DNA of 64,000 nt, taken from assembly GCA_031552185.1 (NCBI GenBank), contig JAVBMU010000006.1:1-64000 (forward strand), read 5' to 3'. Position numbers and translations under genes: made by a program. Numbering within the stretch: position 1 is the first letter of the stretch; the number at the start of each line of letters is the position of its first letter. The stretch is from JAVBMU01 sp031552185. Its GTDB lineage: Bacteria; Actinomycetota; Actinomycetes; Actinomycetales; Cellulomonadaceae. Below are positions 7,381 to 16,176 of the stretch, piece after piece. The notes under the pieces are model-generated. The model ran no database searches. It saw nothing but the letters and a program-made list of their open reading frames with translations, and was not told the DNA's origin.

Positions 7381-8451
7381 TTGGGGGTTCGCTACATCGG
7401 TAGCAAGGCGAGGGTCGCGGAACGGATCGTCGACCTCGCAGGCGACCCCACCCCGGGCGGCCGCTTCGTCGACGCTTTCAGCGGAACGGGCGCCGTCGCC
7501 GCAGCCGCGGCAAACGGCGGCTGGGACGTTACTGTCAACGACCAGCTCCCGTCGGCCGTTGCGATGAGCGTCGGCGCTGTCGTCGGAGCCGGCAACGTCC
7601 GGTTCGAGGCTCTGGGCGGCTACCAGGCCGCGATCTCCTCCCTCAACTCCCTTCCGGGGCGTCCCGGGTTCATCCACACCGAGTACAGCCCGGCCTCCGC
7701 CCACAACGGCCCGGTCGAGCGGAGGTACTTCACCGCCGAGAACGCCGCACGACTAGACGGCATGCGTGCTCGCGTTCGCGACTGGTCGCAGAACGGCCGG
7801 CTGACCTACGCCGAAGAACAGCTCCTGCTCGCGGACCTCATGCAGGCTGCGAACTCGGTCGCGAACATCTCCGGAACGTACGGCTGCTTCCTCAAGAGCT
7901 GGACCAGCGGCGCACTGCGCCCCGTCGCGGTCACCGCCCGGCGGCTGCCCGACCGGACAACCGACTTCGTCGCGACAACAGACGATGTGTTCGGCGTCCA
8001 GACGTCCGACCGGGACACCGTCTACCTCGACCCGCCGTACACAAAGCGGCAGTACAGCGCGTACTACCACCTGCTCGAAACACTGCACGCCGGCGATTCC
8101 CCCGCAGTCGGCGGCGTAACCGGGCTGCGCCCGTGGCGGGACCGCGCCTCGGTGTTCTGCTCCAAGGTCAAGGCGCTCGACGCGCTCACGAAACTCATCC
8201 TCGGGCTCAACGCCCGCCGGATCCTGCTCTCGTACAGCACTGAGGGGCACGTCCCGAAGGACCTCCTGATCAACGCGCTCGGCGAGGCCGGACGTGTGAC
8301 CGTGCACGAACTCTCGGTCATCGGCCGCTACCGGCCCAACGCGGCAGCATCAGCCGCCGGCGACACGGTCGACGAGTACGTCATCGAAGTCGAGCCCGTG
8401 CGCCTGCACGACACTGCGGAGCGTGGAGCGGCCACGGCGGTGTTCGTGTGA
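7381..8451 (+). CDS. D12-class N6-adenine DNA methyltransferase
   Basis: The enzyme should transfer methyl groups from AdoMet to adenine N6 in a specific DNA site. It has the Dam/D12 order of motifs: RYIGSKA at the N-terminus, motif I FVDAFSGTGAVAA near residue 30, and catalytic DPPYTKRQYSAYYHLLE near 216. I chose TTG 7381 because it follows GAGAGGAGAAG at good spacing and gives the family-typical start; the frame is open upstream to ATG 7351 or beyond. It overlaps the next methyltransferase gene by GTGA. Sitting beside a tRNA-Val integration site, it belongs to a defence-type island. Its recognition site cannot be read from the sequence. Confidence 0.85.
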   Translation: MGVRYIGSKARVAERIVDLAGDPTPGGRFVDAFSGTGAVAAAAANGGWDVTVNDQLPSAVAMSVGAVVGAGNVRFEALGGYQAAISSLNSLPGRPGFIHTEYSPASAHNGPVERRYFTAENAARLDGMRARVRDWSQNGRLTYAEEQLLLADLMQAANSVANISGTYGCFLKSWTSGALRPVAVTARRLPDRTTDFVATTDDVFGVQTSDRDTVYLDPPYTKRQYSAYYHLLETLHAGDSPAVGGVTGLRPWRDRASVFCSKVKALDALTKLILGLNARRILLSYSTEGHVPKDLLINALGEAGRVTVHELSVIGRYRPNAAASAAGDTVDEYVIEVEPVRLHDTAERGAATAVFV

Positions 8452-10607
8452 AGAGCGTTGAGACCGGATTGCTGAGAGTCGCAGACGCACTCCTGACTGA
8501 GGCCACCGGTCAGGTCCTCCCCGGGCTCGACGCCACCGTTGCCCGCCTCGGTGTTCTGGAGGTCGTCGCGGGCCGCCATGCGGACTGGGAAGCGGCCGAG
8601 TTCTGGCGGCTGACGCAGGTCGGCCGGGCGCCCGCGTTCGCGACAGACCCGCGCGGGTGGGCCGAGAAAGTCCTCTCCGCCATCCGCGAGACGTCGATCC
8701 CGGTCCCACTCGCATTGGCCGCACTCGCCCGCGAAACCCTCCCACCGCGGGAACAGCGCACGACGGGGGCGTACTACACCGACTGGCGGCTGGCGCAGCT
8801 TCTCGCCGGACTGGCGGTGCCAACCGTCGATCGTCCGGGCCTGTGGGTTGATCCAGCCTGCGGAACCGGGGTTCTACTGGTCGCCGCCGCGATGGCGGTC
8901 CCCGAAGGACCGGAGCGGGACGCAGTGATCCGGGACCGACTGGCAGGTGCTGACCTGTCCCCGAAGGCCCTCCGCGGCGCCCTGCTCGCAGTCGGTTCGC
9001 TGACGTCCGACCTTGGGGCGGTCGTCGGCTTCGCGTCCCGTCTGCGGGTCCAGGACAGCTTGCGTTCTGCCGCCGCGTGGGCGCGGCTCGCGCCGAACGG
9101 TGTGGCCCTCGTCATCGCGAACCCGCCGTGGGAAAAACTCACCGTCTCCCGGCATGAGATCGCGCAGGGCAGCGGCACCGACCGCCACTACGGGCAGTCG
9201 TTCGCTGAGGAGATCGATCTGACCGGGCCGAAGCGGGACCTGCTGCGCTACATCGAACAGGTCGCAGCCGGGACCCGTCTGCAAGGCAAGGGCGGGCACG
9301 ACCTCTACAAGCTCTTCCTCGAACTCGGCATCGGGCTGGCTGCCGAGGACGGCGTGCTCGCACTACTCGTGCCGGCAGGGCTGATTCGCGCTCAGGGCAC
9401 CGAGACGCTCCGCAAGGAACTCGACGCCGCTGCCACCGAGTTGTCGATCAGCGTCATCGAGAACCGCGCACGAAACTTCGCCATCGACACACGATTCAAG
9501 TTCCTCGCCCTCGTGGCAAGCATCGGCGCCGGCCCGCGAGGTCCAATCTCACTGCGTGTCGCCGACCGCACCGGTGACCTTCCAGCCGACGCGGTCGCCA
9601 TTGACCGCGCAGAGCTCCTTGATGTGCGCCCCGACCTCTCGCTGCCCGAGGTCCGGACCGAGACCGAGTGGGCGCTGTTCGCACGCCTCACGCGCGCTGC
9701 CGTCACGGTCGGTGATAAGGAAGGTCCATGGCGACCGGCATACAAGCGCGAGATCGACATGACCCTCGACGCCGACACGTTCCTGCGCACGCCACACGCG
9801 GGCACGGTGCCCTTGCTTGAGGGGCGGCATGTCACGAATTTCCGGGCCAGGGCCAAGTCCTACCTGGGCGGCGAAGGGCGCGCCGCGCTCTGGCGGCCCG
9901 AGCAACTCCGGTCCGCGCCGGCGAACGCGGTGACGCAGTGGTTTGTTCCGCGGGCCACATTGCGGGCCGACGCGGCCGCCCGGGTCGAACGATCACGGGT
10001 CGGGTTCTGCGACATCACAGGACAGACCAACGAGCGGACCATGCTCGCCGCACGGATCCCCGCCGGGTACGTCTGCGGCAACAAGATCCCCACATTGCTC
10101 TTCCCCGACGGCGGTGCCGACCGTGAGGACCTCTTCCTTGCGCTCGCGAACTCGTTTGTCGTCGACTGGATGCTGCGCCGGGTCGTCACGACAACCGTTA
10201 ACCTGTTCCTCCTCGAGACGCTCCCGATGCCCCAGGTTGACCAGGACTCCCCGACCGGGCGTGAGCTCATCGATCTGACCCGCAAGATCACGGCCGCAGA
10301 AGGCGACCGGACCGCCGACGCATGGGGCGTCGGGTTGCGGCGTGCGCGCGTAGATGCGCTGGTAGCCTCCGCGTGGGGCCTCTCGCCGGCGGACATGGAA
10401 CTCGTCATGCGCGACTTCCCACTTCTGGACCGAGGACAATCGCCCTTGGTCGGGGAGCACACGTCGACGGTGACCCGCGACGTCGTGCTGGCCGCGCTCG
10501 CAGCCGAACTCGACGCTGACCACCCGAGTGTCCGCCGAACCGAGCAGGCACACCGCAAGGGTGCGGTGCCCTACATCGGCGCCGAGTACGTGCAGAGGAA
10601 GAAGTGA
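8448..10607 (+). CDS. Eco57I/TaqI-type N6-adenine DNA methyltransferase with C-terminal specificity region
   Basis: The 719-residue product has an N-terminal helical region of about 100 residues, the entry motif TTGAYYT (about 105), motif I DPACGTGVLLVAAA near 134, and catalytic NPPWEKL near 224, followed by HDLYKLFLELG. The C-terminal half, with GNKIPTLLFP and TVNLFLLETLPMPQ, looks like the TaqI/Eco57I-type target-recognition domain. No nuclease motif is evident, so it is not a complete type IIG enzyme. It is translationally coupled to the D12 methylase and to a seven-codon frame after it. Two different adenine methylases in one operon suggest a multi-gene restriction or defence system that has lost its effector. 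Confidence 0.85.
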   Translation: MKSVETGLLRVADALLTEATGQVLPGLDATVARLGVLEVVAGRHADWEAAEFWRLTQVGRAPAFATDPRGWAEKVLSAIRETSIPVPLALAALARETLPPREQRTTGAYYTDWRLAQLLAGLAVPTVDRPGLWVDPACGTGVLLVAAAMAVPEGPERDAVIRDRLAGADLSPKALRGALLAVGSLTSDLGAVVGFASRLRVQDSLRSAAAWARLAPNGVALVIANPPWEKLTVSRHEIAQGSGTDRHYGQSFAEEIDLTGPKRDLLRYIEQVAAGTRLQGKGGHDLYKLFLELGIGLAAEDGVLALLVPAGLIRAQGTETLRKELDAAATELSISVIENRARNFAIDTRFKFLALVASIGAGPRGPISLRVADRTGDLPADAVAIDRAELLDVRPDLSLPEVRTETEWALFARLTRAAVTVGDKEGPWRPAYKREIDMTLDADTFLRTPHAGTVPLLEGRHVTNFRARAKSYLGGEGRAALWRPEQLRSAPANAVTQWFVPRATLRADAAARVERSRVGFCDITGQTNERTMLAARIPAGYVCGNKIPTLLFPDGGADREDLFLALANSFVVDWMLRRVVTTTVNLFLLETLPMPQVDQDSPTGRELIDLTRKITAAEGDRTADAWGVGLRRARVDALVASAWGLSPADMELVMRDFPLLDRGQSPLVGEHTSTVTRDVVLAALAAELDADHPSVRRTEQAHRKGAVPYIGAEYVQRKK

Positions 10608-10627
10608 GCAACGACCCACCCGGCTGA
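10604..10627 (+). pseudogene. truncated third gene of the methyltransferase operon (7 codons)
   Basis: A GTG overlapping the methylase stop (GTGA) opens a frame that reads VSNDPPG and stops. The coupling mimics the preceding junction, so a third gene probably began here and was removed, leaving only its first codons. A chance overlap cannot be excluded. Confidence 0.35.
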
Positions 10628-10686
10628 GGCCGGCACGCATCGTCTACCAAGAAATCCAGCCATTGGCGGGAAACGAGGCGGCTCCC

Positions 10687-10803
10687 ATGAACAGTCACAC
10701 CGACCCGACGCGACCCGACGCCGGCCCCGCCGACGCCGTGGAGCGGGCGGGCGATCCAAGGGAACGAGCCCTGGTGGTCGGCGGCGGCGGGGCGGCCGCC
10801 TGA
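10687..10803 (+). pseudogene. possible N-terminal remnant of a patatin-like phospholipase
   Basis: A 38-codon frame ends in RALVVGGGGAAA and a stop. The glycine run with the preceding RALVV resembles the N-terminal nucleotide/oxyanion-type loop of actinobacterial patatin-like proteins, here cut off at once. The frame is short and the resemblance rests on about ten residues, so this could be a chance small ORF. It lies between the methylase operon and the shared 25-nt motif. Confidence 0.25.
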
Positions 10804-10814
10804 TCCGCGAAGTC

Positions 10815-10839
10815 GCGGCAATTCGGAATTACTCGTCTA
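10815..10839. repeat. 25-nt dispersed motif, copy 1
   Basis: The motif (core GCAATTCGGAAT) matches 19719-19743 at 22 of 25 positions. On the minus strand it spans the stop codon of the M48 peptidase gene. Confidence 0.5.
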
Positions 10840-12598
10840 CTCCGTGCCCGGGTCGAGGGCGGGACGTCGGAACGGTCAGCAGTTCGGCGGGGGCCTCGTC
10901 GGTGAGGGTCGCACCCCGCGGCGACTCTTCGACGAGAGTGGTCGTGCCGTCGCGGCGCGTGAACTTGACTCGGGCCGGCGAGACGTCGAGGACCTGCGCC
11001 GAAGCGATGTCCGGCGTCGCCAGGAACCGCAACGGTGGCCGCAGCCCGAGCACGGGCACGACCGCGGCGAGTTGTTCGAGCCGGGACCGCCCGCCCTCGG
11101 TCTCCCGCGGGCACGGAGCTAAGACGAGCCCGGTGTCGAGAATGAGCACGTCCTGCCGGACACCGTCGACCATGGCGTTCGCGAGTCCGCCGACGACTTC
11201 GCCGATGGGGTCAGGCGTCCGGCCGCCACCTTGCCTCATCGCCGCGAGGTCGATTCCCCACTCGGCGAGCCGTGCCCTCGCCTCGCCGACTCGGTCGGCA
11301 TCGGCAGCGAGCGCGGCGACCTTCGCCACGTCGAACTCCGACCCGTCCGGCGCAATCAGCACGGCCGCACCGCTCCATGAGTGTCGCCACGTCGCCGCCC
11401 CGGCGGTGACCAACGCTCGGTTGATCGCCAACCGCAGCGCGTCGGTGAGCAGCTCACGCACCTCGGCGGGGCCGGCCTGGGGCGTCAGTTCCAGGACCAA
11501 CTCGGCCCCACGCCCTGCGGCGACGACGTCCAGTGCCGCGTCCAGGTCGCCGTGATCCCGGCCGGTGACGCGGCCGACGACGCGGAAGAACACTCCGGTC
11601 GCCTGCTCGTCGTGCGCGACGCATCCGGCGGGGATCAGTTCCGGCCAGGCGAGTCGGGTGCGCGAGCCGAAGTCGACGACGAGTTCGGCCAGGCGGGCGG
11701 CCGCCGACTCGAGCCCCGGCACCAGCGCGACGGCGGGCCTGCGGTCGGGCGACGCCGGGGGCGCCGCGCCGTCGTCGGCCGACGACGCGCCCGAGCGCGT
11801 GATCATGGCGATCCGTTCGGCCGGCCGCGGGTGTGAATCCCAGCGGGACTCTTCCCCGGACGGTTCGACTGCCCGGCGCTCGGCCAACTCAGCACCACGT
11901 GCGGCGAGGAATTCGGGGAACCCGCCGAAGAAGCCCTCCGCCGTCGGGGCGTATTCGTTTTCCCAGGCCAGGTTCACGTAGCCCGTCAGGTAGGACGCCC
12001 ATGCGGAGTCGATGACCCCGATCTCGCGCAGGGTCGCCGCCGCCGTCTCGGCACCCACGGCGCGGACCGACAGTCGGTCGGCCTCGATTTCCTGCCGCTT
12101 GAAGATGGCAGCCGTGGACAAGAGGGAGTAATGGCCGAGTTCGTGAGCAAGCGCCGCGCGCAACTGGTCCACGGTCAAGCCGTGGAGCAATGGCACGCCG
12201 ATGACCATCCGGCGGCGCCCGCCGACGAGGCCGAGGAGCCTGGTGTCCTCGGCGACCCCGGCGTTGACCTCCGGGCCCAGGAGGATCTCGTCCGGAGGCC
12301 GGGTGTCGGCGAGCCGGGCCAGGTCCTCTACTGTGCTCCACAGCTCCGGCGCCTCGGTGCGGTCCAGCGAAACGCGGGCCACGTCCCGGCGCTTGGCCCG
12401 GACGGCGCGCCGCAGCGCGACAACGAAGGCTCCGGCAACGATCAGCGCGAGGACAATGAGCCCGATGCCACGGCCCTCAACACCGGTCGCGAACGACCAA
12501 ATCGCCCCGTAGGTGAGCCCGGCAACGGCGCCGAGCGCGAGGACGTAGAAGCCAACAATCAAGAGCAACGACGCCAAGGCGCGCAGGGTGGTTGACAC
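10829..12598 (-). CDS. membrane M48-family zinc metallopeptidase
   Basis: The 589-residue product begins at GTG 12598 and has two N-terminal membrane segments (about 8-33 and 43-63). The zinc-binding motif HELGH lies near residue 150 and is followed by EIEADRLSVR near 170, whose Glu is the third zinc ligand, as in HtpX/Ste24-type proteases. The cytosolic C-terminal half (about 260-589) is unusually long and has no domain I recognise. A role in membrane-protein quality control is likely for the family. It is divergent from the Mrp operon across a 153-bp gap. Confidence 0.8.
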   Translation of the reverse strand: MSTTLRALASLLLIVGFYVLALGAVAGLTYGAIWSFATGVEGRGIGLIVLALIVAGAFVVALRRAVRAKRRDVARVSLDRTEAPELWSTVEDLARLADTRPPDEILLGPEVNAGVAEDTRLLGLVGGRRRMVIGVPLLHGLTVDQLRAALAHELGHYSLLSTAAIFKRQEIEADRLSVRAVGAETAAATLREIGVIDSAWASYLTGYVNLAWENEYAPTAEGFFGGFPEFLAARGAELAERRAVEPSGEESRWDSHPRPAERIAMITRSGASSADDGAAPPASPDRRPAVALVPGLESAAARLAELVVDFGSRTRLAWPELIPAGCVAHDEQATGVFFRVVGRVTGRDHGDLDAALDVVAAGRGAELVLELTPQAGPAEVRELLTDALRLAINRALVTAGAATWRHSWSGAAVLIAPDGSEFDVAKVAALAADADRVGEARARLAEWGIDLAAMRQGGGRTPDPIGEVVGGLANAMVDGVRQDVLILDTGLVLAPCPRETEGGRSRLEQLAAVVPVLGLRPPLRFLATPDIASAQVLDVSPARVKFTRRDGTTTLVEESPRGATLTDEAPAELLTVPTSRPRPGHGVDE

Positions 12599-12751
12599 AA
12601 TGACATTCCTACCAGAGCCCTCTAGTTCCGTCGGATCAGCCAGTTTGGTCGGGCCAGGCTAGGGTTGGCGGTCCGAAGCCGCCCGCCGCGCCCGCGCCGA
12701 GGCTTGCATAGGGTAAGAGCACCACCCCGCCCCCAAGGACGGAGCGGAATT

Positions 12752-15697
12752 GTGCTGTTCGTGCTTGCCGTGCACCTGGCCGCGGCGCTCGGCGCCCCGG
12801 CGCTGGTTTCCGCGCTCGGCCGGCGGGCGTTCCTCGTTCTCGCCCTCGCCCCGGCGTCGGCAGCTGTCTATGCGCTGGTCCGGACGGGGGCGGTGGCCGA
12901 CGGCGCCCGCCCCACGGAGTCCGTCGCCTGGGTGCCGGGCCTGGAGTTGGACCTCGACTTCCGGATGGATTCGCTGACCTGGCTGATGCTCCTCGTCGTC
13001 GGGGCGGTCGGGGCGATCGTGTTGATCTACTGCTCGGCGTACTTTGCGCCGACGGCGACGGGGATGCGCCGATTCGCCGGCTGCCTGGTCGGCTTTGCCG
13101 GCGCGATGGCGGGTCTGGTCACGGCGGACAACCTGGTGTTGCTCTACGTGTGCTGGGAGTTGACGTCGGTCTTTTCCTACCTGCTGATCGGCCACTACGC
13201 GGATCGCAAGGCCGGCCGCCGGGCCGCGATGCAGGCGATCATGGTGACGACGGCGGGCGGCCTGGCGATGCTGGTCGGCCTGATTCTGCTCGGGTCGGCG
13301 GCCGGGAGTTACCGGATCTCGGACGTCGTGGCCGATCCACCGGGCGGCGCGGTCGCGGTGCCGGCGATTGTCTGTCTCCTCTTCGGGGCGGCGACCAAAT
13401 CCGCGCTCATTCCGTTCCATTTCTGGCTGCCGGCGGCGATGGCCGCGCCGACGCCGGTGAGCGCCTATCTGCACGCGGCGGCCATGGTGAAGGCCGGGGT
13501 GTACCTCGTGGCCCGGTTTGCCCCTGCCTTCGGGACCGTCCCGGCCTGGCGCGTGGGTGTTGTCGTCCTGGGTGCGGGGACGCTGCTGCTCGGCGGATAC
13601 CGGGCGCTGCGGCAGTACGACCTCAAGCTGCTGCTCGCCTTCGGCACGGTCAGCCAGTTGGGGCTGATCGTGCTGTTGGTCGGGCTCGGGACCCGCGCTG
13701 CGGCGCTGGCCGGGCTCGCGCTGCTCGGGGCGCACGCGATGTTCAAGGCGGCGCTGTTCCTGGTGGTCGGAGTGGTCGACGCCGCGGCCGGCACGCGGGA
13801 CCTGCGCAGGCTGTCCGGGGTCGGCCGCGCGCTGCCGATGACGGCGGCGGCGGGGGCGCTCGCCGTCGCCTCGATGATTGGGTTCCCGCCGTTCGCCGGG
13901 TATGTCGCCAAGGAGTCGGCGCTGGGTGCGTTGTGGCCGACCCCGGGTGCGCCCTGGGACGAGTGGGTGCCCCTGGCTGCGGTGGTGCTCGGCTCGATGC
14001 TGACGGTCGCCTATGGGCTGCGATTCTGGTGGGGCGCGTTCGCCGCGAAGTCGCCGGCCCCGGCGCCCGCCCCCGCCCCCGGGGCGGGGCCGCATCGCCA
14101 GTCGATGGTGCTGGTCGCTCCCGGGGTCGTGCTCGCCCTGCTCGGCCTGGCGGTGGCCCTCGTCCCCCGGGTCGGCGACGACCTGCTCGCCCCGTTCGCC
14201 GAGACCTATCCGGCCGGCGAGTCCGGGCACCTCGCGCTGTGGGCCGGTCCGGGCCCGGTGCCTGTCCTGACCGTGGTGATCCTCGCCGTCGGCGCGTTGG
14301 CGTTTCACTGGCGCGGCCGGGTGGCGGCATTCCAGGCCGCGCGGCAGGTCGGTTGGGAGGCCGATCGGGTCTACCGCAGGCTGATGCGCGGTCTGGACGA
14401 GGTGGCGGCCGATGTCACGGGCCGGACCCAGCGCGGCTCGCTGCCGCTGTACCTCGGCACGATCCTGGTCGTGCTCGTGATCGGCCCCGGGCTGGGCATG
14501 GCGGTCGCGACCTCGTGGCCCGACCGGCTGACCTGGTGGGACCGGCCCGCCCAGCTCGCGGCGGTGGCGGCGGTCGCGGCGGCGTCGGTGCTCGCGGCCC
14601 GGGCCCGGCGCCGGCTGAAGGCGGTGTTCCTGGTGGGCATCGCGGGCTACGCGAACGCGGCGCTGTTCCTGCTGCACGGTGCGCCGGATGTCGCGCTGAC
14701 GCAGGTGCTGGTCGAGACGGTCACCTTGGTCGTGATGGTCCTCGTCCTGCGCAGGCTGCCGCCGTACTTCTCGGACCGGCCGCTGCGGGCGAGCCGCTGG
14801 GTGCGGCTCGCCATCGGGGTGGCGGTCGGGGTGGTGGCGATGGGCTTCGCCGTGACCGCGCCGAGCGCACGCGTCGCCGAGCCGGTGGCGGTCGACTATC
14901 CCAGGGAGGCAGTCGCCTTCGGCGGCGGCCGGAACGTGGTCAATGTGACGCTCGTCGATATTCGCGCCTGGGACACGATGGGCGAGATCGCCGTGCTCCT
15001 CGCCGCAGCGACCGGCGTTGCGTCGCTCATCTTCATTCGTCGGCGAGCGGGCGAGATCCTGCGGGCCGACGACGCCGCCGGTGCCGACCCGACCGGCGGC
15101 GGAGTGTGGGGGCACGGGGTCTTCGGCGCGGTGGCCGGCCGCGGCGCCCCCGGGCGCGGACTCGACGGCGCCGTCGCGGGCCGGCGGGGGCGGGCGACGT
15201 GGTTGCCCGCGGGTCGCACGCTTGCCCCGGAGCGAAGGTCGGTCGTCTTCGAAGTGGTCACCAGGGTGATCTTCCACCCGATGATCGTCGTCGCGCTGTA
15301 TCTCCTGATCGTGGGGCACAACGCGCCGGGTGGCGGGTTCGTCGCCGGGCTCCTGGTCGGGCTCGCGATGACCATCCGGTACCTGGCGGGGGGCCGGTAC
15401 GAACTCGGCGAGGCCGCCCCGGTGCAGCCCGGCGCCCTGCTCGGGGCGGGACTGTTTCTCTCCGCCGGCTTCGGCCTGGTGAGTCTGCTGCTCACGGGCG
15501 ACGCCCTGCGCAGCGCGATCGTCGATCTGAGCGTGCCGGGGCTCGGCACCTGGCATGTGGCGACCTCGCTGGTCTTCGACGTCGGGGTGTTCCTGGTGGT
15601 CATCGGGCTGGTGCTCGACGTGCTGCGCAGCCTCGGGGCCGAGGTCGACCGGCACGCCGAGGTCGCCGTGCGCGAGCAGAGAAGGGCGCGGCCATGA
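12752..15697 (+). CDS. mrpA: Mrp-type Na+/H+ antiporter subunit A (A-B fusion)
   Basis: This is the largest membrane subunit of the multi-subunit Mrp (Mnh) cation/proton antiporter, related to NuoL. I start it at GTG 12752, 8 nt after GGAG, giving 981 residues. Residues about 1-480 are the multi-TM proton-pump domain with KSALIPFHFWLPAAMAAPTPVSAYLHAAAMVKAG. The DUF4040 section follows (about 570-760), and residues about 830-960 are the MrpB domain with GHNAPGGGFVAGL. The A-B fusion is usual in actinobacteria. It heads a coupled operon A-C-D-E-F-G. Confidence 0.93.
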   Translation: MLFVLAVHLAAALGAPALVSALGRRAFLVLALAPASAAVYALVRTGAVADGARPTESVAWVPGLELDLDFRMDSLTWLMLLVVGAVGAIVLIYCSAYFAPTATGMRRFAGCLVGFAGAMAGLVTADNLVLLYVCWELTSVFSYLLIGHYADRKAGRRAAMQAIMVTTAGGLAMLVGLILLGSAAGSYRISDVVADPPGGAVAVPAIVCLLFGAATKSALIPFHFWLPAAMAAPTPVSAYLHAAAMVKAGVYLVARFAPAFGTVPAWRVGVVVLGAGTLLLGGYRALRQYDLKLLLAFGTVSQLGLIVLLVGLGTRAAALAGLALLGAHAMFKAALFLVVGVVDAAAGTRDLRRLSGVGRALPMTAAAGALAVASMIGFPPFAGYVAKESALGALWPTPGAPWDEWVPLAAVVLGSMLTVAYGLRFWWGAFAAKSPAPAPAPAPGAGPHRQSMVLVAPGVVLALLGLAVALVPRVGDDLLAPFAETYPAGESGHLALWAGPGPVPVLTVVILAVGALAFHWRGRVAAFQAARQVGWEADRVYRRLMRGLDEVAADVTGRTQRGSLPLYLGTILVVLVIGPGLGMAVATSWPDRLTWWDRPAQLAAVAAVAAASVLAARARRRLKAVFLVGIAGYANAALFLLHGAPDVALTQVLVETVTLVVMVLVLRRLPPYFSDRPLRASRWVRLAIGVAVGVVAMGFAVTAPSARVAEPVAVDYPREAVAFGGGRNVVNVTLVDIRAWDTMGEIAVLLAAATGVASLIFIRRRAGEILRADDAAGADPTGGGVWGHGVFGAVAGRGAPGRGLDGAVAGRRGRATWLPAGRTLAPERRSVVFEVVTRVIFHPMIVVALYLLIVGHNAPGGGFVAGLLVGLAMTIRYLAGGRYELGEAAPVQPGALLGAGLFLSAGFGLVSLLLTGDALRSAIVDLSVPGLGTWHVATSLVFDVGVFLVVIGLVLDVLRSLGAEVDRHAEVAVREQRRARP

Positions 15698-16176
15698 GCG
15701 GCGACACGGCCCCGAGCATCGCGCTCGTCATCGCGATCGGGGTGCTCTTCGCAGCGGGTGTGTACCTGCTCCTGGAACGGACATTGACCCGAGTCCTGCT
15801 CGGGTTCATCCTGCTCGGGAACGGTGCGAATCTGCTCTTCCTGGTCGCGGGCGGCCGCGCGGGCGGCGCCCCGATCGTCGGCGTGACGCCGACCGGACGG
15901 ATGAGCGATCCGCTGGTTCAGGCGATGGTCCTGACCTCGATCGTCATCACGCTGGGCCTCACTGCGTTCGTGCTCGCGATGGCCTACCGGTCCTGGCAGC
16001 TCCATGGTCACGACGAGGTTCAGGACGACGCCGAGGACCGCCGGGTCGCCCGGCGGGCCGCCCGCAACGTGCCCGCCTTCGAGGATGCCGACGCCCGCGA
16101 ACCGGGCCTCGACCTCGAGGACGAGGCGGCGCAGGCGCACGACGAGATCGCCCGCGAGGGTGGTGAACGCTCGTGA
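15694..16176 (+). CDS. mrpC: Mrp antiporter subunit C
   Basis: The 160-residue product is a NuoK-like subunit with three membrane segments in the first 105 residues and the motif LLGNGANLLFLV. DPLVQAMVLTSIVITLG is characteristic of MrpC. The last 50 residues form a charged cytosolic tail rich in Asp, Glu and Arg, longer than in Bacillus MrpC. The start overlaps the mrpA stop (ATGA), and the stop overlaps mrpD (GTGA). Confidence 0.93.
   Translation: MSGDTAPSIALVIAIGVLFAAGVYLLLERTLTRVLLGFILLGNGANLLFLVAGGRAGGAPIVGVTPTGRMSDPLVQAMVLTSIVITLGLTAFVLAMAYRSWQLHGHDEVQDDAEDRRVARRAARNVPAFEDADAREPGLDLEDEAAQAHDEIAREGGERS

Noticed and set aside
12659..15655. A 998-codon open frame on the strand opposite mrpA
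   Set aside because: It is an antisense shadow produced by high GC third positions: the amino acid mix is His/Arg/Gln/Gly-rich without domains, while the plus strand has clear Mrp motifs.
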